From the NCBI GenBank assembly GCA_024400275.1, contig JAKSMY010000075.1, positions 1 through 7,287 on the forward strand: DNA of 7,287 nucleotides, in the 5' to 3' direction. The stretch's first letter is position 1. Every line of letters begins with the position of its first letter. This document shows positions 1 through 6,829 of the stretch, one piece after another. Position numbers and translations under genes: made by a program. Source of the stretch: Paludibacteraceae bacterium. GTDB taxonomy: Bacteria; Bacteroidota; Bacteroidia; Bacteroidales; Paludibacteraceae. Below the pieces are notes generated by a model that had not been told where the DNA came from, did not search any database, and saw only the letters and a list, made by a program, of their open reading frames with translations.

Positions 1-2209
1 TTTGAGCAGGATAATGTCCGTGCCACGAGAAGGTGCTGTTCTTGCAGACGTAAGCAGTGGTGTCCCCATAAGTGGTGAGGCAAGGTTCTTCTTTGGTAAC
101 TGTGACTGCTTTTTGGGCCTGTGCACGGCAACCCCAACGGTTTTTGGAAGGTTCTTGAGCAACAGTCCAAGTGATGTCGTAAACACCGGCAGAGTCAAAC
201 ATAATGGTTGTGTTGGGTGAGTGGACATTTCCAAAATGCGAGTAATCAGATTTCTCTGTCCAAATACCGGAAAGGGCTCCCTCTAATGTTCCTGAGATGG
301 GGTAATCGACTCCTGTTTGTAATTGATCTTGAATCGTGATAGTAGGTGTTTTCTCGGCACAATTGGTACAATCTTCCAAACGAACAACTTGTATTTCAGC
401 AATATAGTGGTTCTGATTTGATGTTGGATCATTGGCCTTACCGTGACGATAGAGACAAATGGTGTTAAAATTCTGAATAGAATTGGCTATATTTTCGGAA
501 ATATACCATTCGTTCCACCCGTCGTTTATACCATCGATAGAACCAATCCAATTATTACCGGCATCGGAATAAATATGTAATGTAGCATTACCGTAGTCCA
601 TTACCTTAGAGACAAAGACTTGAACAACATCGCCCCCATGGAATGTATATCCATCTTTTAGCGTTGCGGACATGTGGTGATTATCGTCACCCATCTTGTA
701 TCCGGTTTTTCCTTCATAGGTTTGTGAAGTTTGCAGTAGGCATTCGCCTGTACCGCCGATGGTACCGGAAACAGAAACGGTTTTTGCAGATGTTGTAACG
801 GCATCCAAAATGACATTGGGATAACAACCTTCGGCTTTTTCGGCATATACGGTGTCTAATTTGGAATAGATAGAACCGGAATTGCCGGTTACTTTACAGC
901 GGTAGTAGGTTGTATTGGTTTCTCCTTCTTGTGTGAGTTGTGGAATGATAGGTGTATAGGTGCTGGCGGTGGCATCGGATATGTCAGACCAAGAGGTTCC
1001 GTTCGTACTTTTTTCCCATTGATAGCCGGTGGCGGCTGTGGCGGTAACAAACAGCGGTGTCACCATGTCTTTTAAGTATTGTCCTGAACTTAATTGGATA
1101 TTTAAGTCGGCATTGTAGTGGTCGTCGTATTCAAATTTGGCTGCTGATTCGTCGGTAATCTCCAACGCTGCAACATGAATATAGTACGATATGGTGGCTG
1201 ATTCAAAGCAGCCTGATTTAGAAAGTGTTGCAGTTATTTTGGCTGTTCCGCTGCCTACAACGGAAACCTCACCCGTTGTTGCATTGACGGTGGCAACGGC
1301 AGTGTTGTCTGAAGAATAGGAAATAGTTCCCATTGACGGCGAATCGGATGAGGAAGCGGTGTAGGTGAATTGGTCCCCCGGCTGTTTCTCTATTGTGGTG
1401 TTTGCTTTAAGATTGTCAGACCAAGTGAGCAGAGGAACTAAAGCACTGTGGGAAATAGTGAAACCATTAAATCGGATGTTGGAGTGAGCTCGGCTGATGA
1501 TAAAATCAGTAGCTCCAATAAAGGGACTTCCTACCGGAATAGTGTATTCAATGTCAATAATTTGGTTCTTATCTACACTTCCTTCTGTGGCGATATAAGT
1601 TTTAGCATCTCCTGTGTGAATTTTATATGTTTGAGAGATAGTAGAACTGGCATTGGAAGAACGGATGGCAATTCGATCATTTATGCGTAATGGCTCAGTT
1701 AGGTAAATATGTAATTGGTTATTCTTGGCTTGGTAGTCTCCATTGATTTTATAGAAATGTTCGCCACCATTGTCAAATCCGGTAACAATACCGATATATT
1801 TAACCGAACCACCAGTTGTGGCGACAGAATCGCTTCCCGTTTTGGACTGTGTATATTCGAAAAAAGGCGCACCATAGGAGACTACATCGCAAGCGGAGAG
1901 CGTGATGGATATGTCATCAGTGGTGGAACCATCATCGGCTGTTAGTACGACAGCACCTATAGCGGCAGCGTTAATACGCAATTCGTAGGTTGCTGTGACA
2001 CCAATAGTAGAGGTTTGGGCACATGTAGCATTCCCTTCAGAAACAGTTATAGTGGGTACAGCATCACCGGAGACGGAGATGGTGTATTTACCACCGGCAT
2101 AGAAATTAGTGCCTTCGATTCCGTTCCAAGTAATGGCAGCAGATAAGTGGGGAAAGGTTACAACCCCGAAAATGAACACAAAAAGTGCTTGAAGTAGATG
2201 TTTTTTCAT
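1..2209 (-). CDS. Large secreted multi-domain Ig/BIG2 surface protein, C-terminus beyond the window
   Basis: The frame is open from the ATG at 2209-2207 to the left edge (736 codons) and no stop was found on reading it through. It starts with a signal peptide (MKKHLLQALFVFIFGVV, cleavage near residue 23). Then come an Ig-like segment (about 24-105), a beta-rich segment resembling carbohydrate-binding modules (about 105-262), and a BIG2-type domain (about 275-347; core 'SSDNTAVATVNATTGEVSVV'). An Ig-like module with 'YQWEKSTNGTSW' and 'TYYRCKV' follows (about 382-440), then a lectin or CBM-like segment between Cys-rich ends (about 461-612), then Ig/PKD-like sequence ending in 'AYVCKNSTFSWHG'. 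That ending resembles the repeated Cys/Trp motifs of giant Bacteroidales surface proteins, so further repeats and perhaps a type IX sorting domain may lie outside. The role is inferred: adhesin or glycan-binding surface protein; no catalytic motif was recognised. It diverges from the OmpA gene and has an unusual repeat-containing leader. Confidence 0.88.
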   Translation of the reverse strand, partial: MKKHLLQALFVFIFGVVTFPHLSAAITWNGIEGTNFYAGGKYTISVSGDAVPTITVSEGNATCAQTSTIGVTATYELRINAAAIGAVVLTADDGSTTDDISITLSACDVVSYGAPFFEYTQSKTGSDSVATTGGSVKYIGIVTGFDNGGEHFYKINGDYQAKNNQLHIYLTEPLRINDRIAIRSSNASSTISQTYKIHTGDAKTYIATEGSVDKNQIIDIEYTIPVGSPFIGATDFIISRAHSNIRFNGFTISHSALVPLLTWSDNLKANTTIEKQPGDQFTYTASSSDSPSMGTISYSSDNTAVATVNATTGEVSVVGSGTAKITATLSKSGCFESATISYYIHVAALEITDESAAKFEYDDHYNADLNIQLSSGQYLKDMVTPLFVTATAATGYQWEKSTNGTSWSDISDATASTYTPIIPQLTQEGETNTTYYRCKVTGNSGSIYSKLDTVYAEKAEGCYPNVILDAVTTSAKTVSVSGTIGGTGECLLQTSQTYEGKTGYKMGDDNHHMSATLKDGYTFHGGDVVQVFVSKVMDYGNATLHIYSDAGNNWIGSIDGINDGWNEWYISENIANSIQNFNTICLYRHGKANDPTSNQNHYIAEIQVVRLEDCTNCAEKTPTITIQDQLQTGVDYPISGTLEGALSGIWTEKSDYSHFGNVHSPNTTIMFDSAGVYDITWTVAQEPSKNRWGCRAQAQKAVTVTKEEPCLTTYGDTTAYVCKNSTFSWHGHYPAQ

Positions 2210-2265
2210 ATAATGTATTTTGATTTATTCATCTTATACTCATCCTATACTCATCGTATACTCAT
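2206..2265 (-). other. Possible chain of four overlapping mini-ORFs in the leader of the 1-2209 gene
   Basis: Read on the minus strand, each 11-bp repeat supplies an ATG and a stop. ATGs at 2265, 2254 and 2243 encode MSIR, MSIG and MSIR, and each TGA overlaps the following ATG in the tetranucleotide ATGA. The last ATG at 2232 encodes MNKSKYII and ends at TGA 2208-2206, which overlaps the start codon of the large surface-protein gene, again as ATGA. The arrangement is seen directly. Translation of the mini-ORFs is only an inference: there is no Shine-Dalgarno sequence, and an 11-bp unit containing GATGAG produces the repeated overlap automatically. The final overlap with the real gene is not forced by the repeat. 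Confidence 0.3.
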
Positions 2266-2273
2266 CGTATACT
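2230..2273. repeat. Four-copy 11-bp tandem direct repeat, unit catcNtatact
   Basis: Four contiguous units occupy 2230-2240, 2241-2251, 2252-2262 and 2263-2273. They are identical except at the fifth base (t, c, g, g). The 11-bp period is close to one helical turn, so equivalent bases face the same side of the DNA. The array lies between the predicted promoter (2322-2332) and the start codon (2209) of the minus-strand surface-protein gene, so it should be transcribed in that gene's leader. It could be a phased set of regulator sites, a copy-number-variable tract, or a leader element; the sequence alone does not decide. Confidence 0.85.
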
Positions 2274-2321
2274 TTTGTCTTCTGTTCGTATAGGTACGCA
2301 CAAAGACAAAAATTCCGCATA

Positions 2322-2332
2322 CAAAGATACAA
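2322..2332 (-). promoter_or_regulatory. Predicted Bacteroidota promoter (-7 element) for the 1-2209 surface-protein gene
   Basis: The minus strand reads TTGTATCTTTG and includes the TAnnTTTG -7 element at 2329-2322. It matches the 11-mer at the other three promoters in the window. No TTTG -33 element is found 19-21 bases upstream, so the promoter may be weak or activator dependent. Transcription starting a few bases downstream would give a leader of about 105 nt that includes the tandem repeat. A poorer alternative is TGTCTTTG at 2308-2301 with TTTG at 2333-2330. Confidence 0.55.
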
Positions 2333-2389
2333 AAAGTTTTTCGTATGTGTGCGCGCGTTCATTATTTTTTTAAATTTTTCATCGAAATG

Positions 2390-2421
2390 CTTGTATAACT
2401 AAAAAAAATATTGTATCTTTG
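2390..2421 (+). promoter_or_regulatory. Predicted Bacteroidota promoter for the OmpA operon
   Basis: A -7 element TATCTTTG lies at 2414-2421 within TTGTATCTTTG (2411-2421). A near-consensus -33 element CTTG lies at 2390-2393, 20 bases upstream. This spacing fits the Bacteroides sigma-ABfr consensus (TTTG, 19-21 bases, TAnnTTTG). The expected leader to the ATG at 2475 is about 47 nt, A-rich and without a Shine-Dalgarno sequence. Confidence 0.7.
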
Positions 2422-2474
2422 TGGCGAATTGGGTGTAGTGTGCCCGAAAAAAACAGAAACTTATATCTAAAAAT

Positions 2475-4019
2475 ATGCGAAAAACCAAATTATTTCTTGT
2501 GATTGTGTCTGCTTTGACGGTCATGTCGGAGATGGTCTATTCTCAACAGTCGGACAACAGTTTTGTGTCTGCCGGTGCTTTGCCGTATGACACAATAGAA
2601 ACAGATACGACATGGCAGTATTTGTATAGAGATACGACGTTTACGATTCATCGCCAAACCATTACTCATGTAGATACGATAGAGGTGCAGGAAGAAGAGG
2701 CCGTAAGAGATGGCATGAAGGGACATAATTTCCAATTTATGGTAGGTGGAGGTTACGGTACGTTGGGTTATCAGTTGGGCGATGCCGGTAGCGTGAAAGG
2801 TTCGGTGAGTAGCATTGCACAGTTGCAGTACGCTTACTACTGGAATGCACACTGGGGATTTAGTTTGGGATTAGGTTTCAGTCATTACATGTCCACAGCG
2901 ACGTTGAATAACTGCGTGCGTTTCTCTAATATAAAAGACTCGGAAGGAGAGCCGTACACGCATCAGGTACTGACGCAAGATTGGAAAGAGAGACAATTAT
3001 TGGGATTGTTGAGTGTGCCGGTAAATTTGCAGATGCAATATCCTGTTTCTCAGACTAAAAAACATGACCGTTTTGCGCGTTTTTACATGACATTCGGCGT
3101 GATGGTAGGACTGCCGGTTTGGTCGCAATACAAATTGTTAGACGGCGGTATTGAACATCAGGGCGTTTATGACCGTAATGTGACATTGTACAATATGCCG
3201 TCACACGGGTATTACAAGGAAACGATAGGGGAGGATTTTGATAAGGATAACCATAAAATGAGCCCCAAATCGTTTGATGTGTTGGCCAATTTGGAGATGG
3301 GTTTTGCTATTCCGTGCAGCAGGAATGTGGACTTTTTGATTGGGGCATATGCTAATTATTCCGTTATTGATATACAAGGTAATGCGGACCAAATAGGTTG
3401 GCAACAGCATCGATATGCAGGGTTGGAATCCTTTAAGAATCACACCTTTATGAACGATTATGCCGGTGTGACCAATAGTGATTTGGCATCTAACGAACGC
3501 CCGTGGGCAGCAGGTCTGAAAATAGGCGTACAGTGGCATAACCGTCCGAAAACGCAGCAGCATAAGACATACGAAGAAGTGTTGTCAGATACCACTTTTG
3601 CAGTATCTCAACGTAGCCGCATAGAACATAAACCGATTGTGCCTGTTGCTGTTCAGCAGATTCGTGAGGTAATGAAAAAGACCTATATTTGGTTCGAGTT
3701 TGACTCTTATATACCTAAATTCTCCAATGGTAACCCGTTGGATAAGGTAGCAGAGATATTACGTGCTAACCCTGATCAACGTATTTTGATTACAGGTCAT
3801 GCCAGCAAAGAGGGACAATTGGACCATAACTTACAGTTGGCTGAAAATCGTGCCAAGATGATTGCTTCGCTGTTGATAGGTAAAGGCGTGAAGAAAGCGC
3901 AAATTGACTGCGAAGGACGTGGTGTATCGACGCACTATCAGAAAGATTATCAAGATACTGATGAAGGTCGTGAATTGGACCGTCGTGTAGAAATCAATCC
4001 TATTGTAGAATATAAATAA
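2475..4019 (+). CDS. OmpA-family outer-membrane protein with N-terminal beta-barrel and C-terminal peptidoglycan-binding domain
   Basis: This 514-residue protein has a signal peptide (about 1-23, ending MVYSQ), a Thr/Asp-rich linker (about 30-80) and a probable outer-membrane beta-barrel (about 86-355) with alternating hydrophobic and aromatic strands such as 'WGFSLGLGFSHYMS'. A second linker leads to an OmpA domain at about 402-508. In that domain are visible 'IWFEFDS' (405-411), 'ILITGHASKEG' (437-447), Asn452, 'AENRAK' with Arg459, and 'DRRVEI' (502-507). OmpA domains bind the diaminopimelate of peptidoglycan non-covalently. Here the usual Asp of GHTD is replaced (GHAS), a variant that I recall as common in Bacteroidota, while the Arg is kept. 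The first in-frame Met after the promoter is used; it gives a good signal peptide. The protein is probably co-transcribed with the small secreted protein 9 bp downstream. A structural anchor role is inferred from the family; the specific partner is not known. Confidence 0.92.
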   Translation: MRKTKLFLVIVSALTVMSEMVYSQQSDNSFVSAGALPYDTIETDTTWQYLYRDTTFTIHRQTITHVDTIEVQEEEAVRDGMKGHNFQFMVGGGYGTLGYQLGDAGSVKGSVSSIAQLQYAYYWNAHWGFSLGLGFSHYMSTATLNNCVRFSNIKDSEGEPYTHQVLTQDWKERQLLGLLSVPVNLQMQYPVSQTKKHDRFARFYMTFGVMVGLPVWSQYKLLDGGIEHQGVYDRNVTLYNMPSHGYYKETIGEDFDKDNHKMSPKSFDVLANLEMGFAIPCSRNVDFLIGAYANYSVIDIQGNADQIGWQQHRYAGLESFKNHTFMNDYAGVTNSDLASNERPWAAGLKIGVQWHNRPKTQQHKTYEEVLSDTTFAVSQRSRIEHKPIVPVAVQQIREVMKKTYIWFEFDSYIPKFSNGNPLDKVAEILRANPDQRILITGHASKEGQLDHNLQLAENRAKMIASLLIGKGVKKAQIDCEGRGVSTHYQKDYQDTDEGRELDRRVEINPIVEYK

Positions 4020-4028
4020 GTTACTGAT

Positions 4029-4499
4029 ATGAAACAGATTACATGTTTATTACTATTCGTTGCCGCTGTGGCTTTTCCTACGCACGTTTTAGCAGTAGCT
4101 CCCCCTCCTCCGGGCCCGTATGATGACTGTTTGGAGGACTTGGTGTATCGTAAGTGGAACGATGTGCTTTATGTCACCAACGAGGATAGTGTGTATGTGG
4201 CATATCAGTGGTATTGCGACGATGTTATTATGCCCGGAGAAACCAAACAGTTCCTTTTTACCGACGGCAACAGTATGTACCGGGACGGTCATTGGTATAG
4301 TGCAGCAGCAATGATGGCTGACGGCACGTGGGTTTATCAATGTGCTATGCTGTTTGAAGATATAGCCAAGAGTTATAATAATGCTCCGGAACCAGCACAG
4401 GCGCCGCGATTGATAGCGACGCCCATGCAGTTTGGTAGTTGTGAGTTGCAGGTTTATGAACTCGACAACCGACGTTTTTTGCACTTAAAGGTTAAGTGA
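4029..4499 (+). CDS. Small secreted protein of unknown function, OmpA operon partner
   Basis: This 156-residue protein has a clear signal peptide (MKQITCLLLFVAAVAFPTHV, cleavage after about Ala22). A proline-rich spacer (25-30) is followed by a compact segment with 'DCLEDLVYRKWNDVLYV' (33-49), 'YQWYCDD' (59-65), 'MPGETKQFLFTDG' (68-80) and 'ADGTWVYQC' (97-105). This pattern recalls small Ig-like Bacteroidales proteins in which 'YRKW.DVL' precedes 'YQWY..G..I.GAT.Q'; that family recall is from memory and no function is established. Cys34, Cys63, Cys105 and Cys138 could form disulphides in the periplasm or at the surface. It begins 9 bp after the OmpA stop codon with no promoter between, so the two are probably one transcript. 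The 'YQW' core also occurs in the divergent large surface protein. The product may be a partner or ligand of the OmpA barrel, but this is inference. Confidence 0.85.
   Translation: MKQITCLLLFVAAVAFPTHVLAVAPPPPGPYDDCLEDLVYRKWNDVLYVTNEDSVYVAYQWYCDDVIMPGETKQFLFTDGNSMYRDGHWYSAAAMMADGTWVYQCAMLFEDIAKSYNNAPEPAQAPRLIATPMQFGSCELQVYELDNRRFLHLKVK
4482..4498 (+). terminator. Perfect inverted repeat at the convergent gene ends, possible terminator
   Basis: CACTTAA (4482-4488) and TTAAGTG (4492-4498) form a perfect 7-bp stem with loop AGG, overlapping the stop codon of the small secreted protein. The plus strand continues with the U-rich ATTTATTTGATT. For minus-strand transcripts the hairpin is followed by C then six A, so it would not be a classical terminator in that direction. 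The stem is A/T-rich and modest in stability, but it is the only inverted repeat I found at this junction. Confidence 0.4.
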
Positions 4500-4500
4500 T

Positions 4501-6720
4501 TTATTTGATTGTTGCACCGGAGACGGAGTAACGGTGATTATTGTTCAGAAGGAAGAAACGTCCTCTGTTGATAATCTTGTCAGGCAGGTTGCCGGTGCTG
4601 ACATTGTCCGTTCCTGTTACGATTGGATAAGTAATGCGGATAGCGTAGTATAGCATACTATTGTCGGCACCTACAAAGATGGTACATGATTTCTGTCCGG
4701 TATATTCGTAGGTCACTTTAGAAATTGAAGCAGTAACGGATTGAGTATGTGCAGCAGAACTGGTGACATCATTAAGGTATAGATTAACCGTACGTGTACC
4801 AGAATCACTACTATTGCGGCAGTAGATTTCTATAGTACATGGACCGCTAACATCAAATTGTAGTGTGCGGTATGGATCATCTGCTTTTTTCTTACCAGAA
4901 GCACCACCTGCTTTGATAGCACGTGTAAATTCATAAGTAGTGCCATCTTTTTCAGTATAGGTTTGTTTTTTTGTTTTCATCTCCATGGACTTTTCTGAAG
5001 TTGCATTAAGAATGAGTCCATTGATGTTGATTTGCTCGAAAAATTCTCCATCACATTCATCAAACATAGCATCAGAAGCATTCCAAGTAAATCCTTCACT
5101 GGGTTTCCAACCGCCTTGTGGAATGACATTCACTACATACTGAACGGATTTCTTGTTGTATGCAGCGGTGGCTTCTACGGTTGCGGTGATGGTAGCCTTT
5201 CCGATGGCGATGCCGGTAACTACACCGGTGGAAGCATCTACAGAAGCGATGTTTGGTGCGTCAGAGACATAAAAGATGTTACCATCTGAATTGGTGGTAG
5301 GTACTTGAGTAATTGTGCTGCCAACTTCTACATTCATTTTCTCCTGTGCAAACGATAGCGTGGGCTCAACGGGAATAGGATCATCGCCGCTACCACTCAG
5401 ATTGGCATTGAACTGAATCTCTTGCGTAGGCAGGATATGGTCGCACACAATGACTAAATTCTCTCCTGATGTCAGTGTACAAGGAATTGTGAATGAACGT
5501 GTTTCGCCCGGGCATAGTCCGCGTAAAGAAGTTTCAGAGCGCGTCAAACCGATAGCAGGATAAGCATCCTTATAAATGGGTGCTATACCTTCGTTGATAA
5601 AGGTCAGTTTTGTCTCGGTACTATTGGTGGTGCAAGATGTTAAGCGGAAACGATAACCGCAAGCCATAGATGCCTCTTTAAATCGAGCCGGTGTGGCATA
5701 TTTGCCATCGAGGGCATCATTACTAATCATAAAAGAGAGGTGATATTTGGAACTGGCTTGTTCCCAAGTGACACCATACATGCCCGCAGGATTGAGGAAA
5801 TTATGTTGGTCGTCATCGGTGTAATAACTGATTTCACCGCCACAAACGCCTCTTTTCCAACGGGTGGTAACACCATCTACGCCGTTCCAACATTTTTCGT
5901 TCCAGCCGTCTCCTTGCGATATTTCATGTTCTGAATGCATAAATGAGTCGTCAAACAGACCGAAGTTGAGTGCCAAGAGGTCCTTATTTCCTGCAACCGG
6001 CGTATATTCTTCATCAGCAATATCGGTGCTGACTGCCCAAGGCAACTGTTTGAATGTGTTATTGATATGTGTTAGAAATTCGGCTTGATATTCTTTGGTT
6101 GGGAAGTTAATTCCTAATTTGAGTGTAGTGCCATAAATGTGGTATTCACCCCAGTGACCAAAACCTACCTCAAGAAAAGCGAGACGCGGGTCGCCGTCGT
6201 ATTTGGCTGCGAAATCGGTGTAGAATTGTTTGTAGAACCACAGTAATTCAGGATTGCTCCAATCGGCGTAGTAGCAAGGACCATCGCCACCGGCATTTTT
6301 ATTATAGGTCTCGGTGTATCCGGGCAAATCTTTAATATACTGCGGAACGGCGGTCACTCCTTTGGTTTTGCCGTCAGGTTGTTCTCCCGGATATTCAAGC
6401 CAGAAACGAAGAATAGCCTGATGACCGCGAGATTTGACATCGTTGAGAATCTTTTCGATGGGAGACCAATCATAGTTGATAGTACCATCTTGGTTCTTGC
6501 CTTTGACTACATCGCACGGACGGCAATAGGTGTATTCCATTGAGTAGCATTTGGCATACGTGTCTTTGACATCTTCGGACAAAGGATTCCACAGTACCAA
6601 ACCGGTCATTGGTTGTACATCGGTAATTGATTTGGATACTTTGACATTTTGCATGTCTTCTGCATTGGCAGACCATAACGAACAGCATAAAACGCTGATA
6701 AAGAGAAATGTTTTTTTCAT
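4501..6720 (-). CDS. Secreted DUF4832-type glycosidase-like protein with BIG2 and carbohydrate-binding-like domains
   Basis: With the ATG at 6720-6718 this is a 739-residue protein starting MKKTFLFISVLCCSLWSANA, a complete signal peptide. An upstream in-frame ATG at 6753 would add 11 polar residues before it and leave a very short leader, so the internal start is preferred. Residues about 30-440 resemble the DUF4874/DUF4832 families, whose N-terminal part looks like a GH42-type (beta/alpha)8 barrel: 'ILRFWLEYPGE' (103-113), 'LEVGFGHWGEYH' (183-194) and 'CGGEISYYTD' (293-302). Glu184, Glu192 and Glu296 are candidate catalytic acids by position only. A linker (SGSGDDP) leads to a BIG2 domain (about 452-533), then a beta-sandwich resembling carbohydrate-binding modules (about 540-699; 'LQFDVSGPCTIEIYCRNSSD'). 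A basic tail follows (715-739) with 'KIINRGRFFLL' and 'RYSVSGATIK', like tails of exported Bacteroidales proteins. Likely an extracellular glycan-active or glycan-binding protein; the substrate is unknown. Confidence 0.88.
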   Translation of the reverse strand: MKKTFLFISVLCCSLWSANAEDMQNVKVSKSITDVQPMTGLVLWNPLSEDVKDTYAKCYSMEYTYCRPCDVVKGKNQDGTINYDWSPIEKILNDVKSRGHQAILRFWLEYPGEQPDGKTKGVTAVPQYIKDLPGYTETYNKNAGGDGPCYYADWSNPELLWFYKQFYTDFAAKYDGDPRLAFLEVGFGHWGEYHIYGTTLKLGINFPTKEYQAEFLTHINNTFKQLPWAVSTDIADEEYTPVAGNKDLLALNFGLFDDSFMHSEHEISQGDGWNEKCWNGVDGVTTRWKRGVCGGEISYYTDDDQHNFLNPAGMYGVTWEQASSKYHLSFMISNDALDGKYATPARFKEASMACGYRFRLTSCTTNSTETKLTFINEGIAPIYKDAYPAIGLTRSETSLRGLCPGETRSFTIPCTLTSGENLVIVCDHILPTQEIQFNANLSGSGDDPIPVEPTLSFAQEKMNVEVGSTITQVPTTNSDGNIFYVSDAPNIASVDASTGVVTGIAIGKATITATVEATAAYNKKSVQYVVNVIPQGGWKPSEGFTWNASDAMFDECDGEFFEQININGLILNATSEKSMEMKTKKQTYTEKDGTTYEFTRAIKAGGASGKKKADDPYRTLQFDVSGPCTIEIYCRNSSDSGTRTVNLYLNDVTSSAAHTQSVTASISKVTYEYTGQKSCTIFVGADNSMLYYAIRITYPIVTGTDNVSTGNLPDKIINRGRFFLLNNNHRYSVSGATIK

Positions 6721-6772
6721 GGTATAAAAATTAGTTGATGATGTTAACAACAATAATTTTAATTTTCAGGCG

Positions 6773-6804
6773 CAAAGGTACAAATATTTTTTTATATCTG
6801 CAAA
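6773..6804 (-). promoter_or_regulatory. Predicted Bacteroidota promoter for the DUF4832 gene
   Basis: On the minus strand a TTTG -33 element (6804-6801) lies exactly 20 bases from TACCTTTG (6780-6773), inside TTGTACCTTTG (6783-6773). The predicted leader to the ATG at 6720 is about 46 nt, close to that of the OmpA gene. The upstream ATG at 6753 would have only about 13 nt. This supports the start chosen at 6720. Confidence 0.75.
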
Positions 6805-6829
6805 TAAAATATATTTTTTTTTGTGGAAA

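Noticed and set aside
2..1945. Plus-strand open frames within 2-220, 1448-1690 and 1715-1945
   Set aside because: They lie opposite a continuous 736-codon minus-strand frame that has a signal peptide and recognisable Ig/BIG2 domains; they are antisense shadows.
2220..2402. Sixty-codon plus-strand open frame across the 2210-2474 intergenic region
   Set aside because: It merely translates the tandem repeats and AT-rich promoter DNA, has no domain or signal peptide, and overlaps the predicted promoters of both flanking genes.
2490..4484. Minus-strand frames of 120-131 codons opposite the OmpA gene and the small secreted gene
   Set aside because: Their composition is that of reverse-complemented coding DNA, with no signal peptide, promoter or domain; the plus-strand genes explain the region.
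4514..4535. CACCG/CGGTG inverted repeat just inside the DUF4832 gene end, considered as a terminator
   Set aside because: It has only five pairs around a 12-base loop and no U-rich tail; the 7-bp repeat at 4482-4498 is a better candidate.
6721..6753. Longer DUF4832 start at 6753 adding 11 residues
   Set aside because: The extra residues precede a complete signal peptide, and the predicted transcription start would leave only about 13 nt of leader; the ATG at 6720 fits both better.
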